DNA from: Clostridiales bacterium | Lineage (GTDB): Bacteria; Bacillota; Clostridia; Lachnospirales; Lachnospiraceae | Assembly: GCA_021199255.1 (NCBI GenBank) | Contig: JAJQIK010000013.1 | Coordinates: 29,900-93,899 of the forward strand | Length of the DNA stretch: 64,000 bases | Direction: 5' to 3' | The notes under the pieces: model-generated | Told to the model about the DNA's origin: nothing | The model's input: the letters and a program-made list of their open reading frames with translations, nothing else | Database searches by the model: none | Position numbers and translations under genes: made by a program | Shown here: positions 7,988 through 16,292 of the stretch, piece by piece | Position numbering within the stretch: position 1 is the stretch's first letter | Layout: each line of letters starts with the position of its first letter

Positions 7988-8200
7988 TTGATATATGAGC
8001 GTATTAGAAATTTAAGAGAAGATTCAGATTTGACACAGACCGATTTGGCAGAGTATTTGAATATTTCGCAAAGGGCATATTCCCGCTACGAAACAGGCGA
8101 AAGAGGAATCCCTATTGAAACACTTACTAAAATAGCAGATTATTACAAAGTATCTGTTGATTATTTAATTGGACGCACAAATGATAAAAAACTTCATTAG
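7988..8200 (+). CDS. XRE-family helix-turn-helix regulator
   Basis: About 70 residues that are nearly all one Cro/C1-type HTH domain (IRNLREDSDLTQTDLAEYLNISQRAYSRYE in outline, split by the usual turns), ending DYLIGRTND. A TTG start at 7988 is preferred because GAGGTGG lies about 5 nt before it; an in-frame GTG at 7979 would sit inside that site. It probably binds the twin palindromes just upstream and controls itself and the zinc-ribbon operon. Confidence 0.88.
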   Translation: MIYERIRNLREDSDLTQTDLAEYLNISQRAYSRYETGERGIPIETLTKIADYYKVSVDYLIGRTNDKKLH

Positions 8201-8203
8201 CAT

Positions 8204-8247
8204 ACAACAAGAGCGAGGGGAATCCTATCAGCCCTCGCTCTTGTTGT
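8204..8247 (+). terminator. Strong hairpin terminator after the XRE gene
   Basis: A perfect 16-bp stem (ACAACAAGAGCGAGGG with CCCTCGCTCTTGTTGT) and 12-nt loop directly follow the XRE stop. It probably also serves the convergent RlmD-like gene, whose stop is at 8283. Confidence 0.8.
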
Positions 8248-8282
8248 ATTGTTCGCTATAGAAATCTTTGTAACTTACTATT

Positions 8283-9809
8283 CTATTCAATCATCCTAAA
8301 ATGTCTTAATGCGTCAATAATGGCTTCTCTCTTTTCAGGTGTCACTTGCTTCGGCTCATAATCCTCACTTTTGCTAAGATTATAATTTGCACCCATTTCA
8401 ATTCCACATTCACGCTTTACCTGTGCAATATACGCTGAATGTACCTTTAAGCCGTATTTTCCCTCAATATATTCTTGTACCTCTCTATAGGAAGCGTGCC
8501 TGTTTACCTCATCCATGTAACTGCCATCAGGTGTATAATCAATCGTTACATACTTCTTTGCTTTTTGGTGGCACAGTAAGACGCATGTTTCCACACACTC
8601 CGTATACGGAAACATATCCACAGGCGTAATCTCCATCACCCGATAACCGCTCCCGCCCTTTCTGCCGCTGTTCGGCCGGCTTCCCTTCCCCGCGCCGGTC
8701 AGATACGCCAAGTCCCGCGCCAGCGTTTCCGGGTTACAGGAAATATAGACAATTTTAGATGGCTGCAGCCGCAGCAGGGCGTTCATAAATTCTTCTGTGC
8801 TGCCGCTTCTTGGCGGATCCATAAAGACTACATCTACACAGGTTTCTGACTGAGCCAGCTGCACCATAAATCTGCCCGCGTCATTCTGATAGAAATCTAT
8901 ATTTTTAATCTGATTCCTTTTGGCATTGGCCACCGCGTCACGAACCGCGTCCTGATTCAGTTCCACGCCGATCACCTTCTTCGTCTTTGAAGCCGCCGCT
9001 AATCCTATCGTACCAATCCCGCAGTACGCGTCTATCACGGTTTCCCTGCCGGTCAGGGAGGCATACTCGATAGCCTTGCGGTACAGCTTCTCAGTCTGGA
9101 CGGCGTTCACCTGATAAAAGGATTTGGGCGAAATTCTGAACGTACAGCCGCACAATACGTCTTCAATATACCCTTTACCATACAGCACCTGCTCTTTGTC
9201 GCCCAGCACCATGCTGGTCTTTTTATGATTCACATTCAGTACAATCGTCGTGATTTCAGGGTGCAGCTTACATAGGGCGTTCACAAAGTTTTTCTTAGAG
9301 GGCAGAATAGGGGAACCCAGCACCAGCACTACCATAATCTGCCCCGTGGCATATCCCACCCGGATAAGCACATGGCGAAGCAGTCCGTAACCGGTATCTT
9401 CATTGTAGGTTTTGATTTTAAAAGATTTCGCCAGCTCCCGAATGGATACGATAATCGCGTCCGCCTTCTGATTCTCCAACAGGCAGCTATCCACCGCTAT
9501 CACATGGTGGCTGTTTTCCTGATAGATACCGGACACAATTCCTCTGCCCTTCTGAAAATCATAAACTGCATGCACTTTATTTCTGTAATATTCCGGCTGC
9601 TCCATTCCAATCATCCGGTTCACCTTACCAAAGCCCTTCAAAAGCTGTTCCGTGTATTTCTGCTTTTTTGCAAGCTGTTCCGCATAGGGGACACCCGCAT
9701 AGCGGCAGCCGCCGCACTTCTTAGCCACCGGGCACTTATGCATTTCCTCTGCTTTACCGGCTCTATCTTTCATTTGCTTACCTTTTACATTCCTTCTGTT
9801 CTCTTCCAC
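8283..9809 (-). CDS. rlmD: RlmD-like 23S rRNA (uracil-C5)-methyltransferase with extra C-terminal domain
   Basis: About 508 residues. It methylates uracil C5 in RNA using SAM. An N-terminal iron-sulphur Cys cluster (CPVAKKCGGC) is followed by the SAM fold (DAYCGIGTIGLAAA) and the catalytic DPPRSG and SCNPETLARDL motifs. The TRAM domain is absent, as in many Clostridia. The final ~85 residues (SYREVQEYIEGKYGLKV...YIAQVKRECGI) form an added domain that also occurs alone at 4787-5062. The GTG at 9809 is used because GGGG lies six bases before it, supplied by the structured repeat just upstream; an ATG at 9776 with AAAGGT is an alternative. An apparent extension further upstream is read through the repeat and is not real. 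Confidence 0.88.
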   Translation of the reverse strand: MEENRRNVKGKQMKDRAGKAEEMHKCPVAKKCGGCRYAGVPYAEQLAKKQKYTEQLLKGFGKVNRMIGMEQPEYYRNKVHAVYDFQKGRGIVSGIYQENSHHVIAVDSCLLENQKADAIIVSIRELAKSFKIKTYNEDTGYGLLRHVLIRVGYATGQIMVVLVLGSPILPSKKNFVNALCKLHPEITTIVLNVNHKKTSMVLGDKEQVLYGKGYIEDVLCGCTFRISPKSFYQVNAVQTEKLYRKAIEYASLTGRETVIDAYCGIGTIGLAAASKTKKVIGVELNQDAVRDAVANAKRNQIKNIDFYQNDAGRFMVQLAQSETCVDVVFMDPPRSGSTEEFMNALLRLQPSKIVYISCNPETLARDLAYLTGAGKGSRPNSGRKGGSGYRVMEITPVDMFPYTECVETCVLLCHQKAKKYVTIDYTPDGSYMDEVNRHASYREVQEYIEGKYGLKVHSAYIAQVKRECGIEMGANYNLSKSEDYEPKQVTPEKREAIIDALRHFRMIE

Positions 9810-9975
9810 ACTAATCCCCATTTCTGAGCAACTTGTTGCGAAGCGGCGGCGAGAAATCCGCGAAGGCGGTTTCTCGTCTGCCATCAGGGCTATTTGCTTT
9901 CGCTCAGAAACAAATAGCCAAATCCACTTCCAGAGGATTGTGAAAAATCAGCACATCAGTGTGATTTTTCATACT
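9810..9975 (-). repeat. Structured 166-bp repeat, copy 1
   Basis: 166 bp with only four differences from the copy at 58283-58448. On the minus strand it starts ATGAAAAATCAC, contains at least three hairpins, and ends in GGGGATTAGT directly before the next start codon. Hairpins: GAAAAATCA/TGATTTTTC with an inner CAC/GTG; GGCTATTTG/CAAATAGCC; CGAGAAA..CCGC/GCGG..TTTCTCG with a CTTC loop. Its small ORF is cut by TGA at 9904-9906 after 22 codons. Immediately upstream, TGGGATTAGT repeats the element's own 3' end, as though a second unit once stood there in tandem. Confidence 0.85.
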
Positions 9976-10013
9976 AATCCCATACCTTTCCATCTATGGA
10001 TTGCTTAAGCCCC

Positions 10014-10036
10014 TTCCGGCGCAAGCAGCGCCGGAA
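10014..10036. other. GC-rich hairpin between repeat and small gene
   Basis: TTCCGGCGC pairs with GCGCCGGAA over a 5-nt loop. There is no clear T-run on either side, so it is a weak terminator candidate for the minus-strand gene at 10131-10403, or an RNA-stabilising stem. Nothing else is seen between 9976 and 10130. Confidence 0.4.
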
Positions 10037-10130
10037 AACAGGAAAGCCCCAAGAAAAACTCTTAGGGCTATCTTAACATATCCTGTTCTATTTTCCTATG
10101 TATCTGTATTTTCCGGACAATTTGATAAAA

Positions 10131-10403
10131 TCACGCGGAGGCAATCTTGACGCTCTCTATTCCTTCCACCAGATTCCTGGCGCGCACGCTGTCCGCTTCA
10201 TTAATACGAACGGTAAATACATTTTTCCTGCTGCTTCCATGAAAAAACCGTTCCCACAAGCCCTTCTCCTGACACTCAATACAAAAGGATATCCGGTTAG
10301 ACAGCAAAAGCTTCTCCAGTTTATCTTTACTTTCTACACTATATACCTTACAAAACGGGATTTCATGATTAAAAAATAATTCATTAAAATCCATCGCTGC
10401 CAT
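10131..10403 (-). CDS. Conserved-looking small protein
   Basis: 90 residues with no signal peptide or membrane helix. It reads as a compact alpha/beta domain (CKVYSVESKDKLEKLLLSNRISF, then FTVRINEADSVRARNLVEGI). That pattern is reminiscent of small DUF2007-like domains, but I cannot confirm this. The ribosome-binding site GGAGGTGG lies six bases before the ATG, which supports it as real. Single gene. Confidence 0.65.
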   Translation of the reverse strand: MAAMDFNELFFNHEIPFCKVYSVESKDKLEKLLLSNRISFCIECQEKGLWERFFHGSSRKNVFTVRINEADSVRARNLVEGIESVKIASA

Positions 10404-10540
10404 ATCGCCACCTCCACATAACTAGTTTTCATCTTCTGCATCAGCTTTATGTCAACTTTCCTGTACATTATACACTAAAATATATTACTATTTCAATATT
10501 TTTCTACAAAGAGATTTTGTAAGAACTTTTAGAAGGGGGC

Positions 10541-10569
10541 TTGCTTTTTTATTCAGAATTAGTTATAAT
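10541..10569 (+). promoter_or_regulatory. Promoter of tRNA-Pro
   Basis: TTGCTT (10541-10546) and TATAAT (10564-10569) are separated by exactly 17 bp and end 12 bp before the tRNA. The rest of 10404-10540 holds no recognised feature. Confidence 0.75.
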
Positions 10570-10581
10570 GGTAACTGCTTT

Positions 10582-10654
10582 CGGGATGTGGCTCAGGTGG
10601 TAGAGCGCTACTTTAGGGAAGTAGAGGTCGCAAGTTCAAGTCTTGTCATTCCGA
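10582..10654 (+). tRNA. tRNA-Pro (anticodon AGG)
   Basis: 73 nt that fold as a full cloverleaf: acceptor CGGGATG/CATTCCG, D-stem GCTC/GAGC, anticodon stem CTACT/AGTAG with loop TTAGGGA (anticodon AGG, followed by G37 as in proline tRNAs), and a T-arm with loop TTCAAGT. The CCA end is not encoded. AGG is an uncommon proline anticodon in bacteria. Confidence 0.93.
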
Positions 10655-10662
10655 TGCCTGAT

Positions 10663-10697
10663 AAGTCTGTAGATATTACTATAGTATCTACAGACTT
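10663..10697 (+). terminator. Terminator of tRNA-Pro
   Basis: AAGTCTGTAGATA pairs perfectly with TATCTACAGACTT (13 bp) and is followed by TTGCTTTG. It starts 9 bp after the tRNA. Confidence 0.8.
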
Positions 10698-10773
10698 TTG
10701 CTTTGTCTGTAAAATACCGGTAAGAGGGGCATAAGCAGCCCTCAGCGTAAACGCTTCAGAATGGAGGTAGCGC

Positions 10774-11082
10774 ATGATTGATAAAGAAAACTTCCATCCC
10801 CTGAATTATGTCAAAAAGGAAGAATATTCCGGGAGCATGGAGGGGATGAGATATCTGCTGAAAAAAGTACATAACGGGGAAACAGACACCGATGTCATCC
10901 GCGTCACTGTCTGGCCGGAGCCGCTGGGGATTCTGCGGACGCCTGCGGAACAGAAAACGTCCCTGGAAGTGCCCCTGACCCAAGAAGGCGTGGAACAGGC
11001 GGCGGACTGGCTTAACGAACAGTATGAGACCAGAAAGGATTATTGGCTTGAACAGATGAACCGGCCGTGGACAAAACTATAA
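10774..11082 (+). CDS. Hypothetical protein upstream of a HAD phosphatase
   Basis: 102 residues, soluble, acidic, without recognisable domains. Notable stretches are EGMRYLLKKVHNGETD, VTVWPEPLGILRTP and a tryptophan/tyrosine-rich tail. GGAGGT precedes the ATG. It is followed by the HAD hydrolase gene on the same strand after 25 bp, so the two form an operon. Family not recognised. Confidence 0.75.
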   Translation: MIDKENFHPLNYVKKEEYSGSMEGMRYLLKKVHNGETDTDVIRVTVWPEPLGILRTPAEQKTSLEVPLTQEGVEQAADWLNEQYETRKDYWLEQMNRPWTKL

Positions 11083-11107
11083 ACCGGATGGAAGGAAAAC
11101 AGAAATA

Positions 11108-11941
11108 ATGAGTATAAAATGTATTGCACTGGATTTAGACAGGACAACCCTTGATGAGACGGGACAACTGTCTGCGGAAAACAAAAGAACCCTGGAAGCA
11201 TTGATTGCCAAAGGAATCGAAATCGTGATTGCCAGCGGGAGAGCCTATGCCACCCTGCCCAATGATGTAATGGCAATCCAGGGGATTCGCTATGCGGTCT
11301 GCGGTAACGGCGCTTCGGTATACGACGTAACTGCCGGACAATGTATCAGGCGGTGCGGATTATCCGGGGAAGCATTGGAAACCGTATTGAGGGTAACAGC
11401 AGGGGAAACTGTAAGCTACGAAGGTTTTATCGACGGAGTCGCCTATGCGGGAAGAGAATATGTGGAAAATCCTGTCAAGTATGGAGCCACCCCCCAGGCG
11501 GTTGCCTATGTGCAGTCCACCAGACATATCAAGGAGGATATCGTCGCCTTTTTGCGGGAGCATAAGGAACATCTGGACAGCATGGACGTAATTGTCCGCG
11601 ATGAAGAAAGTAAACAAAGAATATGGAAAAGGGTCGCGGAAACGGCCAAAGACGTTTACATAACTTCCTCGGTGGAACAACTGCTGGAAATCGCCGGACA
11701 GGGCGCCGGTAAAAAGGCGGGAGTGGAATATGTGGCAAATAAGCTGGGGCTGCGCCGGGAAGAGCTTGCCGCTTTCGGAGACGGGGATAACGATATCGAT
11801 ATGCTTCAGTACGCCGGTGTCGGTATTGCCATGGAAAACGCTTCCGCGGGATGTAAGGCTGCCGCGGATTATCTTACTAAGCATCACGCAAAGGACGGCA
11901 TCACTTACGGCGTCCGGGAAATATTAAGGCTGCTGCCTTAG
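11108..11941 (+). CDS. Cof-type HAD-IIB family phosphatase
   Basis: 277 residues. It has the catalytic DxD motif near the start (IALDLDRTTLDETG), an IASGR motif II region and the motif IV GDGDNDIDML. The C2-type cap lies between, as in Cof/YbjI phosphatases acting on sugar phosphates or nucleotide-like substrates. The true substrate is unknown. It is the second gene of a two-gene operon; the ATG is preceded by GGAAGGAAAA. Confidence 0.92.
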   Translation: MSIKCIALDLDRTTLDETGQLSAENKRTLEALIAKGIEIVIASGRAYATLPNDVMAIQGIRYAVCGNGASVYDVTAGQCIRRCGLSGEALETVLRVTAGETVSYEGFIDGVAYAGREYVENPVKYGATPQAVAYVQSTRHIKEDIVAFLREHKEHLDSMDVIVRDEESKQRIWKRVAETAKDVYITSSVEQLLEIAGQGAGKKAGVEYVANKLGLRREELAAFGDGDNDIDMLQYAGVGIAMENASAGCKAAADYLTKHHAKDGITYGVREILRLLP

Positions 11942-11956
11942 GATTCAAAATCTCAT

Positions 11957-12820
11957 TCACATAATATCACCTGGCGTAGTAAGCATAAGGGTAAGCATGG
12001 CCTCTACCTGTTCCAGAATCCCCCAGTCTTTTGCTCTTTTCACAAGATCGCCAACTACACGGTCAAACAGCCCTCTGTCCAATAGCTGCTTCTTATACCA
12101 GACGATCATCCTGCATCTGTTCAGACAAAACTTACCGACATTGGAGGAAATGCCTCCGCTCACCAGAAAAGCGTCTACCAGCGGTTCTTCTACGAAGCCA
12201 ATCTTATATTTCTCCGCAAAGCGCAAGGAAAAATCCCAGTCTTCCAAACATTCCATGCCTTCACGGAAGCCTCCAATTTCCTGAAAACACTGTCTGCGAA
12301 ACAACATCGTAGGCGTTCCTACCGTATTATTTACCAAAAGTGTTTGAAAGATATCTCCTTCAAGGTTTCCCCACGTCTCCGCATAAGGTACCCGAACAGT
12401 ATCTCCATTGATGCGTCTAAGCTGATATGCGCTATATATCATGCTGTATTCGGAATGTTGTTGCCAATATGACATTTGTCTGGAAAGCTTATCAGAATGC
12501 CAACAGTCGTCGCTATCCTGAAATGCCACCCATTCTCCTTTTGCACAGGCAACCCCTTTATTACGCGCGACAGGCGCCCCTTGGTTACAGGCCTGCCTGA
12601 TATAGCGAAGCCGCTCGTCAGACAGGGAGGTTACGACCTCTTCCGTGCGGTCTGTGGAACCGTCATCTACTATTAATACTTCCAGATTCTTATAATTTTG
12701 ATTTAAAACACTTTTGATTGACCGTTCTAGATACTCGGCTCTGTTATAGGTAGGAATCACTACGCTAATAAGACATTCTTCTGGTTTGTCTGTATATCCG
12801 CCACACATATTTTTTTCCAC
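11957..12820 (-). CDS. Glycosyltransferase family 2 protein
   Basis: 287 residues. A GT-A fold is shown by SVVIPTYNRAEYLERSIKSV at the N-terminus, DDGSTDRTEE, and FQDSDDCW as the metal-binding DxD-like site. There is no membrane helix, so it probably acts at the inner membrane face on cell-surface sugars. The start at 12820 is a GTG with a weak site; ATG at 12808 is an alternative. It follows the EAL-protein gene after 15 bp, but a shared function is not obvious. Confidence 0.88.
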   Translation of the reverse strand: MEKNMCGGYTDKPEECLISVVIPTYNRAEYLERSIKSVLNQNYKNLEVLIVDDGSTDRTEEVVTSLSDERLRYIRQACNQGAPVARNKGVACAKGEWVAFQDSDDCWHSDKLSRQMSYWQQHSEYSMIYSAYQLRRINGDTVRVPYAETWGNLEGDIFQTLLVNNTVGTPTMLFRRQCFQEIGGFREGMECLEDWDFSLRFAEKYKIGFVEEPLVDAFLVSGGISSNVGKFCLNRCRMIVWYKKQLLDRGLFDRVVGDLVKRAKDWGILEQVEAMLTLMLTTPGDIM

Positions 12821-12835
12821 TTTACTTCACAATCA

Positions 12836-14149
12836 CTACTGCCCCGCGCAGACAGTCTCTCTTTCCTGTAGATTTTCATCTATAAAGCGTTCAAATTCTT
12901 CCTGCGGAATCGGCCTGGAAAAATAATATCCCTGCTGGATTTCACAGCCGATCTGGGACAGATAACCGCTCTGCTCCTTGGTTTCCACGCCCTCGCACAG
13001 AGAAGTAATCTGCAGCCGCTTCGCCATGTCTATCACACAGGAAATAATAATCTTATCGCTTTCCTGCAAATGATCATCTTTTAAAAAGACCTTGTCCAGC
13101 TTAATAATATCAATGGGCAGTCTGCTTAACAGGTTCAGGGAGGAATATCCGGAGCCGAAATCATCCATGGAAACCTTCGTTCCCATTTTATGTAAACCGT
13201 CAACCAGCTCCAGCGCCTTCTCCGTGTTATCCAGATAAATACTTTCCGTAAGTTCAAACTCTATCAGTTGGAACGGGATTTTAAATTCCTCAAACAAGTC
13301 CCGCACATATTCCAAAATCTGCATTTTATTCAGATGCACCCTGGAAACATTCAGGGAAATCGGCACCACCTTTTTCCCTGCCTTTAACCGGTCGGCAAGA
13401 AACTGAAAGGTCTGTCGGTACACATAATAATCCACGTCTACAATCTGCCCGCTGCGCTCAATAAAGGGAATAAACTCGTCGGGATAGACAAAGGTACCGT
13501 CCGGCTTCTGCCACCGTACCAGAGCTTCCGCCCCCATCAAGCGCAGGGTGTCTGTCTCTATTTTCGGCTGATAATATACCTTAAATTCCTGATTGGCTAT
13601 GGCCTTGGGGATATAAGAGGTAATTTCCACCTCCCGCTTGATTCCCTCCATCATGCCGCGGTTAAACAGGACGCAGCAGTCGTTTTCCAGTTCCTTGGCA
13701 ACCTTTCTGGCAAGATTGGCATTGGATACCGCAGTCTCCGCATCCAGGTTCCTGTTTCCTTTATCAATAATACTGATACCGGTACAAAACTGTAATCTGC
13801 TGTTCAGGTATTTCTCGCGAAATTCCGCTTCCCATTCCTGATTCAGCCGGAAGATAATGTCCCGGTATTCCTGATCGGTATAATCCCCCATGCGGTTAGC
13901 GGTCACAAAATTATCGGAGTAAACTCTCGCCGCGCACAACAGCGTTTCATTATTCCGCGTAATCACTTCCACAAACTCTTTGAGCAGGGCGTCCCCCACC
14001 TGATATCCGTAGGTATCGTTGATATATTTAAAATGTTTAATATCCGTATAGGTAATGGCAATGCGGTCGTCCCCAAGCGTTTCGCACTCCCGCTCCAGCT
14101 TCTCCAAAAACACCTCGTACCGATCCAGCCCTGTTAACGCATCTTTCAT
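12836..14149 (-). CDS. EAL-domain protein with degenerate GGDEF domain
   Basis: About 437 residues. The N-terminal domain has the diguanylate cyclase fold (LTGLDRYEVFLEKL, DIKHFKYINDTYGYQVGD), but the GG(D/E)EF active site reads RVYSDNF, so it is probably inactive and perhaps regulatory. The C-terminal EAL domain keeps its key motifs (GAEALVRWQ, ELTESIY, DDFGSGYSSL, IKLDKVF), consistent with cyclic-di-GMP phosphodiesterase activity. No transmembrane or sensor segment is present. The ATG at 14149 has GGGGTG upstream; a longer reading would overlap the thioesterase gene. Confidence 0.9.
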   Translation of the reverse strand: MKDALTGLDRYEVFLEKLERECETLGDDRIAITYTDIKHFKYINDTYGYQVGDALLKEFVEVITRNNETLLCAARVYSDNFVTANRMGDYTDQEYRDIIFRLNQEWEAEFREKYLNSRLQFCTGISIIDKGNRNLDAETAVSNANLARKVAKELENDCCVLFNRGMMEGIKREVEITSYIPKAIANQEFKVYYQPKIETDTLRLMGAEALVRWQKPDGTFVYPDEFIPFIERSGQIVDVDYYVYRQTFQFLADRLKAGKKVVPISLNVSRVHLNKMQILEYVRDLFEEFKIPFQLIEFELTESIYLDNTEKALELVDGLHKMGTKVSMDDFGSGYSSLNLLSRLPIDIIKLDKVFLKDDHLQESDKIIISCVIDMAKRLQITSLCEGVETKEQSGYLSQIGCEIQQGYYFSRPIPQEEFERFIDENLQERETVCAGQ

Positions 14150-14171
14150 ATTGTCACCCCGTGAACCCTTC

Positions 14172-14621
14172 TCATGCCTGCTCCGCTTCCATGGCAGCCC
14201 GGAAAACCGCGTCAAAGACAGGATATGCTTTCTTTAAGGAAAGCAGCCTGCCATCCCGGTTCAAAAAACAATGGCTGCTTCTGCCGCAGGTTCTGACTTC
14301 CTTTGTTCCATGATCCAGAATCAAATAGGACAACTCCAGTTTCACCCCGTTATATTTTTCCATTTTCGGTATAATATCTACAAGATCGCCAAAATGCACC
14401 ATGGATTTGTAAGTGCAGGATACCTCCAGCACCGGAATCATCACGCCCTGTCTCTCCATTTCACGGTAATCCACTCCAATCTGGCTCATATACCAGATTC
14501 TTGCCGATTCAAACCATCGGATATAGTTAGAATGATGAATGATTCCCATCTGGTCCGTCTCATAATATTGCGCCCGATGCTCGTATGCCTGCATTGCCAT
14601 CTCCGTTTCAAAATAATTCAT
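14172..14621 (-). CDS. Acyl-CoA thioesterase (hot-dog fold, YbgC/4HBT type)
   Basis: 149 residues. The segment YYETDQMGIIHHSNYIRWFE contains the D-x-x-G-x-x-H catalytic pattern of 4-hydroxybenzoyl-CoA thioesterase-type enzymes, followed by the central helix and strands (EVSCTYKSMVHFGDLVDI). It hydrolyses a CoA thioester; the substrate is not predictable. It ends 22 bp before the EAL gene, so the two may be co-transcribed. Confidence 0.88.
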   Translation of the reverse strand: MNYFETEMAMQAYEHRAQYYETDQMGIIHHSNYIRWFESARIWYMSQIGVDYREMERQGVMIPVLEVSCTYKSMVHFGDLVDIIPKMEKYNGVKLELSYLILDHGTKEVRTCGRSSHCFLNRDGRLLSLKKAYPVFDAVFRAAMEAEQA

Positions 14622-14777
14622 CGCCCAAAAGCCGCACGCATTTGGAAGAATAATAGTCCTAATTTCCTATCTGTATTTCATTGTATGGGTTTGCTTCTCC
14701 TATGTCAATATTCTACCGCAAAAATCTTCTAAATGAAAAATCCTCTGCACCGTTGTATAAGCCAAGCCTGCTGCCCC

Positions 14778-16238
14778 TTATTTCTCCGCTAACAGGGCAA
14801 CCAAATAGTTCCATACCCGCTGTACCGACGCGATATCCATGCTTTCCTGCGCCGTGTGTACATTCTGTAAATCCGGTCCTATGGATACGCAATCCAGTCC
14901 CGGTATTTTGCCCGCTAAGATACCGCACTCCAAACCGGCATGGATCGCCTCAAGCCTGGGGGCGCAGCCATACATTCTCTCATAAACCGCGCACATTTTA
15001 TCCCGCAGGGGCGATTCTTCCCGATACGCCCACCCCGGATAAGGGCTCCTGACCGCCGTTTCCGCGCCATACCGCGCCGCGGTTTCCCGCAGCTTGCCGC
15101 ACAGAGCCTCCCGCTCCTGATCGACGGAGCTTCTGACCGCATAATGCAGCCGCAAAGCGTCCTCGGACAGGCTCATCATTCCCAGATTGAGCGAGGTTTC
15201 CACCAGTCCCGGCATATGCCTGCTCATGGCTGTCACGCCGTTTGGCAGCATTGCCAGACAGGAAAGGGCGTTTTGTATACTGTCGTGGGAACAGCGAGCC
15301 TCCTTGCGAGCCCATGACCGGCTGCACGCTATGGCCAGCGCAGGGTCGCTTTGTGCCAACTGTTTTCCCAAACGCCGCTGCTGTTCTTCCGCCCATGCTA
15401 TGATCCGGCCAACCTTATCCTCTGGCGCCGCAATCCACGCCGCCGCTTCTCTGGGGATCGCGTTATCCGCCACGCCTCCTTCCAAAGCCAGCAGCCCGAT
15501 CTGCATCTGCTCCGTCAGGGCTGCCAGAAGCTGTCCCAGCAGCACATTGGCATTGCCGCCCTTCTTATCGATTTCCATACCGGAATGACCGCCTGAAAGC
15601 CCCGTGATCCTCAGTTCCAGCACAGCCTCATCTTGCAGGGAAGGCTCTCCCTTTTCCCGACGGACAGGAATGTTGATGTCTACTCTGGCGCCTCCCGCGC
15701 AGCTTGTAATAAAGACGCCCTCCTCTTCCTGATCCAGATTAATCATGCGTTTCCCCCGCAGCAGGGACAGATCAAGCCCCTTCGCCCCTTCCATGCCGGT
15801 TTCTTCATCTGTGGTCAGCAGGATTTCCAAACGGGGATGCTGAAGCTCCTGATGATCCAGCAGGGCAAGACAATACGCCACCGCAATGCCGTCGTCGCCT
15901 CCCAGGCTGGTGCCCTCCGCATAAATCTTCCCCTGATCTGTCTTTAAGCGAAGGGGCTCTTTGTCCATATCGATGACACAGCCCGGCTCCTTCACCGCCA
16001 CCATATCCATATGCCCCTGTAAAATCAACGGTTCTTCCTGTTCATAGCCCGGCGACGCTTCCTTGATGATAATCACATTCCGAGCCTGGTCCTGCTGGCA
16101 GGAAAGCCCCCTCTTTCTGGCAAAACGAATCAGATAATCACTGATTTGCTCTATATTGCCGGAGCCATGGGGAATCTGGCATATCTGCTCGAAATAATAA
16201 AACACTTTGCGGGGCTGCAAATTTTCCAACGCGCTCAT
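14778..16238 (-). CDS. pepD: Aminoacyl-histidine dipeptidase (beta-Ala-His dipeptidase, M20C)
   Basis: 486 residues, the usual length for PepD. Zinc-site motifs are visible: QGHMDMVAV, SLGGDDGIAVAYCLALL, TTDEETGMEGA and, near the C-terminus, HAGLECGIL. It is a cytoplasmic metallo-exopeptidase that cleaves Xaa-His and other dipeptides, supplying amino acids. The start MSALENLQPRKVFYYFEQI matches the family. Single gene between the thioesterase and bioA. Confidence 0.94.
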   Translation of the reverse strand: MSALENLQPRKVFYYFEQICQIPHGSGNIEQISDYLIRFARKRGLSCQQDQARNVIIIKEASPGYEQEEPLILQGHMDMVAVKEPGCVIDMDKEPLRLKTDQGKIYAEGTSLGGDDGIAVAYCLALLDHQELQHPRLEILLTTDEETGMEGAKGLDLSLLRGKRMINLDQEEEGVFITSCAGGARVDINIPVRREKGEPSLQDEAVLELRITGLSGGHSGMEIDKKGGNANVLLGQLLAALTEQMQIGLLALEGGVADNAIPREAAAWIAAPEDKVGRIIAWAEEQQRRLGKQLAQSDPALAIACSRSWARKEARCSHDSIQNALSCLAMLPNGVTAMSRHMPGLVETSLNLGMMSLSEDALRLHYAVRSSVDQEREALCGKLRETAARYGAETAVRSPYPGWAYREESPLRDKMCAVYERMYGCAPRLEAIHAGLECGILAGKIPGLDCVSIGPDLQNVHTAQESMDIASVQRVWNYLVALLAEK

Positions 16239-16292
16239 TTCCTCTTTTTCCTTTCTTCTTTACGCTGCCGTACCTGTTTATCATACCCTGCT

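Noticed and set aside
9810-9884. An N-terminal extension of the RlmD-like protein (MADEKPPSRISRRRF...)
   Set aside because: The same residues precede the unrelated ApbA-like protein at 58283-58357. They come from the inserted repeat, and both real genes start just downstream of it.
10014-10036. GC-rich stem as a firm intrinsic terminator
   Set aside because: The stem is good but no T-run follows on either strand, so it is listed only as a hairpin.
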